DNA of 64,000 nucleotides, from contig JAPXFQ010002141.1 in the NCBI GenBank assembly GCA_028564705.1, positions 1,116,001 to 1,180,000 on the forward strand. Reading direction: 5' to 3'. Source of the DNA: Apricaphanius iberus (Eukaryota; Chordata; Actinopteri; Cyprinodontiformes; Aphaniidae). Positions 50,200 through 60,889 of this stretch are shown piece by piece; position 1 is the first letter of the stretch, and each line of letters starts with the position of its first letter. The translations under genes were made by a program, and so were the position numbers. The notes under the pieces were generated by a model. The model had not been told where the DNA came from. It was given only the letters and a program-made list of their open reading frames with translations, and did not search any database.

Positions 50200-50440
50200 G
50201 TTTTAATCTTCCCTCCTGTGTTTCCTCTGTTGGAAACCCTCTGCCTTGGGAGCAGTGAACGGCTGTGGCTGCCTGAGTGCTCTATAGGTAGTGCTTGGGT
50301 GGAGGTCTCAGTTATACCTCCTCTGGGTGCCCAGGGGTACGTGGGGTCATTTTTAACCTGTAAAGCCCTTTGAGTTGCAATCTTTGTATAAAAGCGATTT
50401 ATAGATAAAGTTTGCTTTGATTGATTAACTTCACATACAA
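50200..50440 (+). mobile_element. L2-like LINE 3' terminal fragment
   Basis: GAAACCCTCTGCCTTGGGAG, GTAAAGCCCTTTGAGTTGC and AAAAGCGATTTATAGATAAAG, then TTTGCTTTGATTGATT, follow the order of fish L2-like 3' ends with a short tandem tail. Confidence 0.5.
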
Positions 50441-51400
50441 TAAATTAATTTGTAGTTTTTTAAGCTGATTTAGGGTCAATGCAGAATGTGAGGACATTCG
50501 CTGTCCCACTCAAAAAAATTATTTAAAAAAATAAAAAAGCCATGCACATAACACTAATTTGCATCTCAACATTATTCTTGTTCTAAAACAATTTATTGTT
50601 GTTAAAAAAAAAATCTAAATATTAATCAAAATATCACATAAACATAAAGTAAAATTAAATTATTTAATTTGAATTATTAAATTATGACTCAAGCTTAATC
50701 TGAAATTGAATAATGATTCGATGTGAATGTAATATTATTTACCTAGATAGCAGACGAACATTGAATCTGTTAAATCCACTTTGGACTTTGGACATTGAAT
50801 CAACGTCAGAGTTCAATGTTGATTCAACAATGTTGATTCATCAGTTTGCACCCAAAATTAATATTGAAACAATGTTGATTTATTAACTATAGACCAATGG
50901 AATTACAAATGTATTTCAATTAACTTCAATATGTGTTTTCACTTATATTTCAATAATACCAGAGCAATTTAAAAACCCTGCTTTAGCTACAGCAGGATGT
51001 CCTGGACAATTACGTAAAACTAGCAAACATGCTTAAGAAACAGAAACAAACAAACAAGTTATTTCATTAAATTTCACCACGTCCAACTCCTCCAGCCTGG
51101 TCTGGCGCATAGCATCATTTTGAAGGACTTATAAAACTTTTTCTTTTGAACTAGGGACAGCACAGAACAAATAAAAGATATTTAAAATTAAAGTTGTACC
51201 ATTGATGCATAAGCTGGACAAATCAAATGATTTGATGACGTTACTTGGTTTTTGTAATTACATGACAGAAAAGTATAAAAATAAACGGTCAAGTTTTTGA
51301 ATGTTTTGACACATAGATTGTCCTCCAATTCTGGATTGACTCTTAAATGAAACATTAATTTTTGTTTTTATTGTCAATTCGTTGAACTTACAGGCGCCGG
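50440..51400. other. Gene-free stretch upstream of the four-exon gene
   Basis: AT-rich sequence without a supported frame. A repeated phrase (CAATGTTGATTCA) near 50813-50878 is a small local repetition. Confidence 0.45.
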
Positions 51401-51675
51401 TTTACCACAAGGGGCGCTGTGGTGTGTTGGAAGGCTCGGTGTTTAAACGAAGTAGTGAAGGACTCTGTTGTTTCTTGGAAACAGTTGGTTTGAGCTCAAT
51501 AACTGATTCTTGACTCATCTCGATTTAACGTGGTTCTACGCCGCACACAAACAACCGCGTGGATTCGCCGGTTTGTCGTGGCTTCAGCGGACAGCGGAGG
51601 GCTCAGCTGGTCCTCCTGCTTTCCTTCCTGGTGAAGCTCCTCTGCTCACCTCCACAGGTCGCCTCTCCTCTCAGG
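51400..51675 (+). promoter_or_regulatory. GC-rich promoter/5' UTR region of the four-exon gene
   Basis: Base composition turns sharply GC-rich with many CpG from about 51395 to 52080, covering the first exon, as in a CpG-island promoter. An in-frame upstream ATG at 51559 would add 39 residues. I prefer the ATG at 51676, because the conserved-looking acidic/coiled-coil protein begins there and the upstream stretch is low in charged residues and not family-like. Confidence 0.45.
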
Positions 51676-53420
51676 ATGAATTTGGTGGAAAATAAAACTC
51701 TGCGCTCGCAGCTTCGCGACGAGGAGGCGCTGGTGGTGGAGAACGCCGTCAGGCTGGCGATAGACTCGGTGATGAACGTGCTGTGCGGGCTGAACGGGGC
51801 CAGGACCCGGGAGTACCAGCGGTTGGTGGCCGACAGGGACAAAGAGATCCAGCGGCTCGAGGGGAGGCTCACGGAGATCGAGCGCGAGCTGCAGGTGCTG
51901 CGCCGACACGGCTGCACGTGCGGGATATTCGAGGCCGGGTCCCGGATCTCTGGTGCCCGACAGAGAGGGGAGGAGACCCGGTCTGAACCAGGAGGGGTGG
52001 GCCCCGAGGTGGCGGCAGGACCGGGGGAGTGTGACCTGAGCCTTTCCTGTAAGTCCAAAAGGGACGTGTCTGAGTGGGGCGTGGGTTAAAGCCACCCAAA
52101 ACACGCAGGTGACATGATGATGTCATCATCACAAAACCTCAGGAAAAACACGAATACACAATACTACCAAATACCACCAATACCAAACAAAAACAAAAAA
52201 CTGTTTAAATGCCTGAAGTAGTACTAATAACATCTGGTTCAATGCACCGATCTACTTTTTCCTTTTTCATAATCTGCCGATACCGCTGGCTGCTGATACA
52301 GGGTCGGTCCAGTTTTGGGGCGTTTTGGAGGGGCTACCAACACGCCTTAGTGGGGGTTACAGTTTCATTTCACCAACCAATCAGAATGGGAATCACAATG
52401 TGGAGTTTCCGCTGCTAGACATCTGTTTAAATAAAGCCATGCCAACACGTTATTTTCCTAAAGGTCACAGGACAACAAACATTGATTTATAAGCCTAAAC
52501 CGAAGATTCCAGACCATATTGTTGGGATTTTTAAATGTTGCCCTTATGGTTAAACAGTGTTAACCTTATGAAAATGATTACAATATCTTATGTTGAAATC
52601 TTTTTTGAGACCTGGGGCCTGTACACTGAAGCCGGATTAGGTAGCTAGCCAGCTATGTTTCAGCTTAGCTTCCACCAACCCTGGGTTTTAGGTACTATGA
52701 AAATAGGTCAGCTTTTATCGGTGTTCGTTGCCATGGTATGTTACGCTGCACAGCTAACCTGCAGGTTATGTTCTGGATTCGAGATCTCAGACTGAAGTTT
52801 CACCAATCAGCTGTGAGCAAAGAAAAATATGTGACGTAACTAATTCCCAGCGTCTGTTCTCTGTTGCAATGGCTTCAGATTCTCTCCCAAATCCTGTGGA
52901 CATCTCCGCGCAAATTGTTAGACGAGCACTTCGTAGAGAAAGAGTTTTTAGGGACAGACAAAATCCATTTGACTTTCCTGATGCTTATTTGTATGAAAGA
53001 TACAGATTTTCCGGGGAAGGAATGTCTTATCTTTGTGAACCTCTTGAGCCGTACATAACAAATGTGACTCGTCGAAGCCATGCTCTTACTGTACCGCAGC
53101 CATGATCGGCCGCCCCTTATTGTTGCTCAGAGCGAACTCCTCCGCCACAGTGTGATCTGGAGGAGGTGGCCCTCCCCCAGTTTTCCTCATTTCACATTTT
53201 TTTCTGGTTTCTGCAAACAAGTGTCTGTTATTAAATGTTCACAAAATAATAAAGGGTTATGGTAAATACTCATCACTTTGAATTATATTTTTATATTTTG
53301 TCTTGATCTGATGCCAAGAACGTTTGGAGTTGGGGTTGCATCTAAAAATCAATGAATATCAATCGTTAGGATTTAATGGCCTATACATTCACATTTTACA
53401 TACATCTACACACATATACA

Positions 53421-53455
<35 letters not shown>

Positions 53456-56400
53456 CTTAACACGAATACATTTTCATTCTAGCATTTAATATAATTTTAA
53501 TATGATTAGCCCACATAAATGTACATTAATTGTTTAACCCACGCATTTATGCAATCAGCAATCTTCCTCCACGATTGTTCTCTTGCTTTGGCAGCAGATA
53601 CAGTGTTACTGCGTGCTTGAAAAATACTTCTATATTCTTCATATTTCTGAAGAATTATCTCTTGCTCCTCCGCTGAAAAGTATATAGCTCTCGCTCTATC
53701 CACATCGAACGCGATTGGTTGTTCAGTGTCGACGTCACTCTTTTATGTGCACGCGCGTGTGGATTAATCATAGCTTAAGGATCAAAGCCTGAGTTGACAG
53801 AGAAAGTTGATGAGGTTCATGGTACCAATAAAGCCTGATTGCATCGGTTTGATTTTGTCGACTCAAAACCAATCCTGTAACCCCGAGTTTGCTCACCTAC
53901 CTTCATGATACAGGCCCCTGAAGTTACAATTCAGGAGCAAATAATAATAATGAGGGGTTTCTGTTTTTGAAGAAAGGTGTTCCCGTTTACAAACCGAAAC
54001 GGCACTTTTAGCTGCTAGCCGGATGATATCGATCCAAACAATACTGAATTACATAAACTAACCCTAGTGCTTATTGTGAGGAATAGGCAAAGGTAAATAT
54101 TTTGTGCAAGGCAACTACATACTTTACTTTCCCCTTAATCTAAACCGATTAGAAGGCAAATGTACTAAATTACTAGTTTATTTGAGTACCATGCACTGGT
54201 ACAACAAAATAAAAATGATAGTTAACAGCTTCACAAAATTGGTCGAATATATAATAAAATGAAATCAAATGCTCAACTGGTTTGGTCAGGATAATTAGAA
54301 ACACAAAAACGGTAACACATAATTATCTTATAAGCCTAAAAAAAAAAACAGTAGCTTGACCAGCTTAGTCAAAGATGTTCTTTGGTTTTAGTCAGTTCAC
54401 CTCAAAATGGCACAGCACAAAGAAAATACATTTAGAACAAAAAACTTTCCCCATTTCTAACATTTTTTTTAGTAATAGACAAAAGTTTAACTGTTGAATG
54501 TACACAAAATGGTAAGAAAACATGTACTAGAGATGTGTGTAGCCAAGAATCTGGTGATATATGTATCACGATATAGGGGGGCACAATACGATATAATGTG
54601 ATCCTTATGAGGAAGGCTATATATTGTGGTTTTTAAAACTCCAAACCAGTCTCATACACAACACGCATCCAGTTTTATTACTAGATCTGGTTGATTCATT
54701 GGAACAAAGGTGAAAACAGCCACCAACAAGCAGTCATACTTTTACTACAAAAATTACCGTCGTCATTAAAAGCTTAATTAAAAAAAAAAAAATTGATACA
54801 TTACTTTTGAGTATCCATACAATATCGTGACATTAACATAGTGATATGTTGCCTTGTAGATATTTACACCCCTAAAGGATACAAAAATCCAAAAAGGAAC
54901 TAATGGGCAACGAGGATATATGAAGATGGAATAGTAATAAAAGTAGAAATTTAAAAGAAAATGTTTACATAGGGCTGCACGGTGGCGCAGTGGTTAGCGC
55001 TGTTGCCTTGCAGCAAGAAGGTTGTGGGTTCGTATCCCGGTCCAGGGTCTTTCTGCATGGAGTTTGCATGTTCTCCCCGTGCATGCGTGGGTTCTCTCCG
55101 GGTACTCCGGCTTCCTCCCACAGTCCAAAAACATGCATGATAGGTGAATTGATCACTCTAAATTGTCCCTAGGAATGAATGTGAGTGTGAATGATTGTCT
55201 GTCTCTCTGTGTTGGCCCTGCAACAGACTGGCGTCCTGTTCAGGGTGTACCCTGCCTAACGCCTGATAATTGCTGGGATAGGCTCCAGCTGCCCCGTGAC
55301 CCTGAATTGGATAAGCGGTTAAGAAGATGGATGGATGGATGGATGTTTAAATAGATGAGAAAACTGTATAAAGTCTCTGTTTGTAACAGTGTATTAAATT
55401 AAAAACATAACAGCATCCGTCTAGAAGCATTTATTCTTTTCAAAGTAAATTTTATTTTGGGCCTAGTGGCATCACGGGCATTCCAAAATGCTTCATTTCT
55501 GAATAACATACTCAAGGGTAGGAATAGTTCATAAAAATGTCACTAAAGTATAAGTCAAAAGTACAGAGTAGTGAAATTATTTCTAAAAGTACATTTGTTT
55601 CCAAAAAGTTGATCAAGTAAATGTGACCAGACAGTACCCACCTGTGGTTTTAACCCAAGAAGCAATCGTCGCTGACCATCAATCTAAGTATCAATATGAG
55701 TTCTTCTAAGTCAAGTGCATCACTTCACGATGAGAGAAAACACATAACGATGAAGGAAGTTGCCAATCTTTCCACATCCCAGTTTTTTGTTTATTTTTTG
55801 TGGTCATAATCTGACCAAAAGATGGGAATTGTAATGGTCAAATTTATTGCTTTCTCTTAGGTCTTAGATAAAGTTAACTCTAATGTGATTTAGTCTTAAT
55901 GATGTAGTGGGAATCTTTACGGTAAGCATTATTTTTATGACATAGTTCTTATTTGAATTAGTGCTGATGCCTTTTAAATTCTGATTATGTTACTCATTTC
56001 TGATAAAATATTATACTGATATGATAAAGTACAAACAGGGACCTATTGTGCGTAAACATCTCATATTCCCTTATGACAACATTGTGACAATCTCATGATG
56101 ATTCATGAAAGTCCAGTGATTCTCTTCTTAACACATTATACAAAGTGTCCTTGTTCATGATTATCCGCTGACCATGGGATGACCAATGTGTGTTCAACTG
56201 GTCCTCAGTATCTTTGTTTGATTCTGAAAGAAGTCATCTGTGTTCCCTTAGTTAACCACTGAAGTGTCCTATTCTGCCTGATTATGAATGGAGTGGTTAA
56301 AACTGTATATATATAACAGTGATTTGCTAAGACAACTCAGAGCTCTCAATAAACTCCTGTGAGAAGACCGCTGATCCTTTGATTTTATCATCACCTGGAA

Positions 56401-57150
56401 ACCTATCTTTCCACGACAGCTGACCATCAATCTAAGCATCAATATAAGTTCTTCTAAGTCAAGTGCATCACTTCACGATGAGAGAAAACACAAAACGATG
56501 AAGGAAGTTGCTAATCTTTCCACATCCCAGTAAATATGCAACCCAAGGTCTCGGAAAAAAACACAAGACATTAACGATTGGCTCGTTTGGAAAGGGGTGG
56601 AGCCTCTTCTCTCTCCAAGGAAGCAATGTTTGGCCATAACGCACACATCACAGCACAGAGTGTATGAGCCCTGACGCTGTGTCTCTCTTTTAAAGCACGG
56701 TGGTGTAGGGTTGATGAAGTGGGCTTTTTTGCATTGCTTTCTCATAAGTCAGACATAGCTGAATCAATAGATGATAAGTAGATAAATCCTGACGCAGAGT
56801 AATATGTGATGTTGATGGTTATTTTCTGTATTTTATCTTCCACAGTGGGCGTTTATGCTCCACCCTGTCATTACCCCTCCCAGTACCACGAGGCGACTCT
56901 GCCGTCACCCCCCAGCTGCCTGGGCATGAACTCCGCCACCATGTCGTCGGCATCCTCCGTCGTCACAGAGGTCGCCAGGATCTTTCCTACGTCTCCCAGC
57001 AGCCTCACTGTGAAGGAGGAGCCCTGTGACGTTGAGGCCGTCCTCATCCAATGGGAGCTGAGCGAGGAGAGAGCCGCAGGAGCTCAGGAGAGAGTCGGCA
57101 CTCCGCGTCCGGACCTCCAAAGTCCCAATGTGAAACAGAACTCACCAGGT

Positions 57151-57206
<56 letters not shown>

Positions 57207-60129
57207 GCTTGCTTTCTTGCTTGCTTTCTTTTTTTGCTTTCTTCTTACTTACTCTCTTTCTTTCTTTCTTTCATAAAAAAATCTTCTATAATATCCTGCC
57301 TATCTGACTTCCTGCAGAACATCTGGAGAACACTGAGGGTCAGATCCTGAGGGAAGCAACTGCAGAAAACCCTCCTGGTTTTCTTATCACTGCAGGAGAT
57401 CAACAGAAGTGAGTTATAGTTCATTATGAATACAATTAACTAAGTAAGGATGTAAGAAAATATCTATATGCCAATATATATTGTGATGTTTTATGTCAAT
57501 ATATTGTATCAATATTCAAAAGCAGCGTGACAAATTTTATTTTTTAGAATTTTATTGGAACCAGTAGTGATGACAGTAATTTTTGTAGTAAAATTAAAAG
57601 TATGACTGGTAGTTGGTGGCTGTTTTCACCTTCTTTGTTCCAGTGATCCAGCAAGGTCTAGTAACAAAACTGGATGCGTTCTGAATAAAACAGGTTTAGA
57701 ATGCTGAGACAGGTTTTTAAAGTTTTAAAAATCACAATAAATGGTCTCACTAGTAGTGTCACAATATATAAAAATGTACATACCCATAAATAATATAATA
57801 TAAATATTGAATGTTTACAATTTCCATTCATTTTTATTTTCTTTTAGGGGTAAAAAATTAAATGTGTTTGTATTTTTTGGTACCGCCCTGTCGGTTTCGT
57901 ACACACATGTAGCGAAAAAATCCAGCTGTTTTCTACCCGAACAGAATTTTTTACGTGTGGAACTCAGAGCGCAGTGCAATGGTTCCGCAGGGCAACTTTA
58001 AAAAGTGACACCAGCACAAAACAGAAATCACTAAACTCTGTTATTCAGGAACATTATTGGTTTCTCCTGCAGCTACAGCAGAAAAAGAAACCAGGGGTCC
58101 CATTTATAAAGCTTGCTTACGCACAAAATTGGGTCTGAAACCTACACAAGCAACTTCTACGCCAAGTTTGGGATTTATAGAAAAAAAACATGGTGGAAAA
58201 ATGTGCGCAACTTTAAGCACACCAAATACCTTGCTCACACACTTTTTGGACGTGCACTGCACACACAAACACAACCAACACACAAATGTCTCCCCTGTCC
58301 TGTCGCATTTAAGAATTGTGTTTATATGTATGTCTTCAGATTTTATAGCAATTGCACGTATTGGTGCATGTTTGAAGAACAAATATGCTGCAGCGTCTCA
58401 GCAAAAACCTGCACAATGGATGTGTTGAATTCGAAGATTATTTTTTATGTCAGGCACGCTCCTGCATTAATGCAGTGTCACCTTCAGCTTTTCCATTTAT
58501 ATTTATGACCCCAAATCAATATTTTGCATGGATGTTACTTTTGAAAAGTAGTTTTGAAGTGCACCTTTTCGCCAGGCTTTAAATATCTTACTATAAATAT
58601 CTTACTATATTTACTAAACACTTTGCTTTGACCGGTTATGGCAGAAAGTGGGTGTGTAGGAGGCGGGATATGATCCAAAAACAGCTGAGCACATTTCTAC
58701 AAAGAGTCTGATTTATAAAGCAGAGATTGCGTCCAGCCGTGCGTACTCCAAGTTTGATAGATCAGAAACCTACTAGGCGTAAGTTTAAAAAAAAGTTGCT
58801 GAGCTTAAGTACGGTTTTAGTGAGGATTCTGCGCAAAGTTTTATAAATGGGACCCCAGAACTTTGTCAGCGAATGCATCTATCAACAGTAATAAGGTCCA
58901 TATCACGCTCTGCACTAAACTGAACAGCTCACCTGTAACAATGTCAAGTTGAATGGAAACATCATTAATACTGGAGAAAAACCAGCTGACATCACCATGG
59001 CTACCAGTAGTATCCAATCCGACCAAACTTCTGATTTTGGATTAAAAAAACAAGTCGGAGGAATCCCCGTTGATGAGAAGGGCACAGCTGTTCATGCTGC
59101 ATTCAAGTAAGGCTGGGAAGCTAGGCTGTTGAGATATCAAAACAACTCCTAAGTGATTTACGCTTGTTACTTTTCTACACTATGGGCAAAGTCATTTTTA
59201 AGCATCTATAAATATTAAAACTTTTTTCGATTGGCTATATTGTTTTCTACTCTGGCTATGTCTGCTTATGCTATTTTCTTCTTTTAAAATCCAATAAAAT
59301 CTCCAATCAGTTCTATTCTTTTAAAGTTTTTTGAGTTATTTAAATATAGAAAAAAATATTAATTTCAGGAACTGAAATTAGGAAATTCAGGAAAAAAAAA
59401 TGTTTTGTTAAATGCTGTTTCAAGAAATAATATGGTTTTATTATATTCACCTTTGTATTTATTTGTCTTGATTAAAGTATACCGAATACATACCAAATTG
59501 TGATTTTTCATTATCGTTACACCCCTAGTAATTATTATTTGGTTTAATTTTTAGGTAATGTGTGGAGGTTCATTCAGGGTCTGTTAAACATTCCTTTAAA
59601 AATGTCCAGGTTCTGATTAGAAAGCTGCTTTAAAAAGCTTCCAGAATTTCTTATCCAACCTTTTAATCCATTAATCCAAACGAATCCTGATCGTTTCTCA
59701 CCTGCTGTTTTTCCCAGGAACAAAAAGAAGAACCTTCCCATGTCGCAGCTGACCGAGGAGGCTCAGAGACTGAAGAGAGCTGCCTGGAGAGCGGCTTCCA
59801 AGCGATACTACGCCCGCAAAATCGCCCGGCAGCAGGCCAACCTCCAGCGCGTCGGCCCTGCTGTTCACGCCACGGACTCTCGGCGCGGCGGCTTCATGGA
59901 GGAGAGGAGGAAACGGCTGATTTCGGATCTACCGGAGGAGTCCCAGATCCTGCGGAGGGAGGTGTGGAGGGCCGCCTCCAGGAGGTACTATGGCAGGAAG
60001 ACCGCCCGCCACCAGACAGACGGAATGCAGTATGGACACCGGATGGAGAACTTAAACCCCGCCGGGGCCACTCAGGGGCCAAACGGAGACGGACCCCTGG
60101 TTATCAGTGGGGGGATAATGTGCAGCTGA
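51676..60129 (+). CDS. Uncharacterised protein with coiled coil and tandem WRAAS-RYY-RK repeats
   Basis: Four exons join in frame at 51676-52048, 56846-57148, 57318-57408 and 59718-60129 (phases 1, 1, 2), giving 392 residues. Residues 1-40 are helical (Leu-Arg-Ser-Gln-Leu-Arg-Asp-Glu-Glu-Ala-Leu), with a charged coiled coil at about 44-77, then His-Gly-Cys-Thr-Cys-Gly. The middle is Pro/Ser-rich and has a Val-Lys-Glu-Glu-Pro site of the SUMO-consensus type, common in transcription regulators. The last exon encodes two aligned 29-residue basic repeats at about 267-295 and 327-355, 19 of 29 identical, each with Trp-Arg-Ala-Ala-Ser then Arg-Tyr-Tyr and Arg-Lys. The layout recalls uncharacterised fish proteins with an N-terminal dimerising helix. 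I do not recognise a named family and claim no function; a nuclear, nucleic-acid-binding role is an inference from charge. Confidence 0.82.
52869..53105 (+). pseudogene. HARBI1-like transposase, N-terminal fragment
   Basis: 78 codons from an ATG at 52869. The sequence has Arg-Arg-Ala-Leu-Arg-Arg-Glu-Arg-Val-Phe-Arg-Asp-Arg and Tyr-Glu-Arg-Tyr-Arg-Phe-Ser, followed by a Thr-Arg-Arg-Ser-His-Ala-Leu-Thr-Val motif, the N-terminal signature of Harbinger transposases. It then stops, well before the DDE catalytic domain. The fragment has no internal stop, so the deletion seems recent. On its own it could not cut DNA. Confidence 0.85.
53418..53456. repeat. TA microsatellite inside the Harbinger element
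   Basis: Near-perfect TA run between the two Harbinger coding fragments. Confidence 0.9.
53506..53703 (-). pseudogene. Harbinger Myb/SANT-like DNA-binding protein fragment
   Basis: 65 codons opening Met-Asp-Arg-Ala-Arg and running through Ser-Ala-Glu-Glu-Gln-Glu-Ile-Ile-Leu-Gln-Lys-Tyr-Glu-Glu-Tyr to Trp-Arg-Lys-Ile-Ala-Asp-Cys-Ile-Asn-Ala. This is the tryptophan-based helix pattern of the Myb-like companion protein of Harbinger (NAIF1-related), which delivers the transposase to the element ends. It is truncated after the first domain. It faces the transposase fragment. Confidence 0.72.
54525..54880. mobile_element. Second copy of the 'TGGTGATA...GTATCAC' TIR family, reversed interior
   Basis: Opens AGAGATGTGTGTAGCCAAG with AATCTGGTGATATATGTATCAC. 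The interior has CATCCAGTTTTATTACTAGATC and CATTGGAACAAAGGTGAAAACAGCC, the reverse of the interior words in the copies at 33.7 kb and 57.4 kb. It ends near TTTACACCCCTA. Confidence 0.6.
54972..55342 (+). mobile_element. tRNA-like SINE with target-site duplication
   Basis: Starts GGGCTGCACGGTGGCGCAGTG. A perfect Pol III A box (TGGCGCAGTGG, 54983-54993) and a near-perfect B box (GGTTCGTATCC, 55027-55037) lie 34 bases apart, as in tRNA-derived SINEs. It ends in a GGAT tandem tail. The 11-base flanks ATGTTTACATA (54961-54971) and ATGTTTAAATA (55343-55353) differ at one position and mark the insertion site. This is the common fish 'GGTGGCGCAGTGGTTAGC' repeat. The short ORFs inside are not genes. 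Confidence 0.85.
55671..56531. repeat. 113-bp direct repeats flanking an LTR-like AT-rich block
   Basis: 55671-55783 and 56419-56531 align over 113 bases with four mismatches, in the same direction. The 635-base block between them has a TATATATATA box near 56306, an AATAAA at 56347-56352 in CTCTCAATAAACTCCTGTG, and no coding frame, so it has the promoter-then-poly(A) order of a long terminal repeat. The arrangement could be a solo LTR with duplicated flank or a plain tandem duplication. The repeats are much too long for a target duplication. Confidence 0.55.
57150..57270. repeat. TTTC microsatellite filling a 169-bp intron
   Basis: About 15 TTTC units, then a TTGC/TTTT-rich run and more TTTC, directly after the exon-2 donor at 57149 and continuing almost to the acceptor at 57317. 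Both overlapping frames (Phe-Leu-Ser-Phe repeats) are artefacts of the repeat. Confidence 0.9.
57440..57800. mobile_element. Third copy of the 'TGGTGATA...GTATCAC' family, partial
   Basis: TTCACCTTCTTTGTTCCAGTG, then GGTCTAGTAACAAAACTGGATG, matches the interior of the 33.7-kb copy. The ends are eroded (AAGGATGTAAGAAAATATC left, TACATACCCATAAATAATA right). Confidence 0.5.
58094..58856. mobile_element. TIR element with GGGGTCCCATTTATAAA ends
   Basis: Starts GGGGTCCCATTTATAAAGCT and ends AGTTTTATAAATGGGACCCC, exact inverted partners over 17 bases, 763 bases apart. The interior contains repeated CTTACGCAC- and TTTATAAA-type words. Frames on both strands (123, 131 and 92 codons) overlap one another and lack any protein motif, so I do not treat them as genes. 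It lies in intron 3 of the four-exon gene. Confidence 0.78.
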
Positions 60130-60883
60130 TTCCGTTTTAGAAAATGTTCTTGTTTATTGGATGCAGGGAGAGCAAGTTTCCTCCTTTATGTTCTCAGATA
60201 TAAACTAAAGTGGAGTTAAAAAATCTCAAATTTCCACCTAAAAATATTATGAAAACTGAAGGAAAGAGGAGGAAATGAATCTAGAATATATTTCTACCTA
60301 AGAATAACTTATCCTGACGTTTAACAGTCATATTTATCAGTGTTTTACTGATATATCTAACATCTATTTATTATTAAAGGTCAAATCTGCTGCAGCTTCT
60401 TTAATATTGTGAGAAAAACAGAGATTTACCGACATTTCAGGATCAACTCAAATTTCCTTAACTTTTATTTGACTCTTACAAAACGTGTCATCCATCTGAG
60501 CTAATGTTTTTCTTATAAACTCAATCGTCTAGCTGCAGGCATCCTCTTATGCTCATGGGGAGGGATCAAAGGTAGCTGAACAAAATAATCACCCAGAGAT
60601 ATGATCACCTGACTTTTATGTTATTCTTGTATAAACTAAATTGGATAGAACCCATTTGATTATACATCACTATATAATTATTGAATGGGAACTGAACGTG
60701 TTTGATGATAATGGCTTTCAGATTAACCTTGTTTTTAATTGACCTGAACTGAATAATTATGAAACAATATTAATAATCATAATATTAATAATTATCATAA
60801 ACAACAAACACCAGACACATAAATGAGCTGCTTTTATAAAATTATTCTAAATCTGGGTATTTTTTTCTTTTCAAATCTGGTGA

Positions 60884-60889
60884 AATAAA
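60884..60889 (+). terminator. Candidate poly(A) signal of the four-exon gene
   Basis: AATAAA about 760 bases after the stop, with an ATTAAA at about 60374 as an earlier alternative. Neither is decisive. Confidence 0.3.

Larger units (their letters stand above)
52614..53918. mobile_element. PIF/Harbinger element, internally deleted
   Basis: The left end GGGGCCTGTACACTGAAG (52614) pairs with the right end CTTCATGATACAGGCCCC (to 53918). Inside are the start of a HARBI1-type transposase on the plus strand and a Myb/SANT-like frame on the minus strand, the two genes that autonomous Harbinger elements carry. Total length of 1.3 kb is far below an intact copy, so the catalytic DDE part is gone. It sits in intron 1 of the four-exon gene. 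Confidence 0.8.

Noticed and set aside
51603..52132. Long reverse-strand frames (151 and 152 codons) over exon 1 of the four-exon gene
   Set aside because: Shadows of a GC-rich coding exon. The plus-strand frame splices correctly into three further exons.
54965..55354. Short frames on both strands
   Set aside because: They are inside a SINE, which does not encode protein.
55671..56531. Possible CRISPR-like repeat pair
   Set aside because: Only two units, 113 bases long, in a vertebrate genome. It is better explained as duplication around a repeat.
57051..57350. 99-codon frame rich in Phe-Leu-Ser repeats
   Set aside because: Translation of the TTTC microsatellite.
58057..58508. 123- and 131-codon plus-strand frames
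   Set aside because: They lie within a TIR element, overlap in different frames and have no protein motif.
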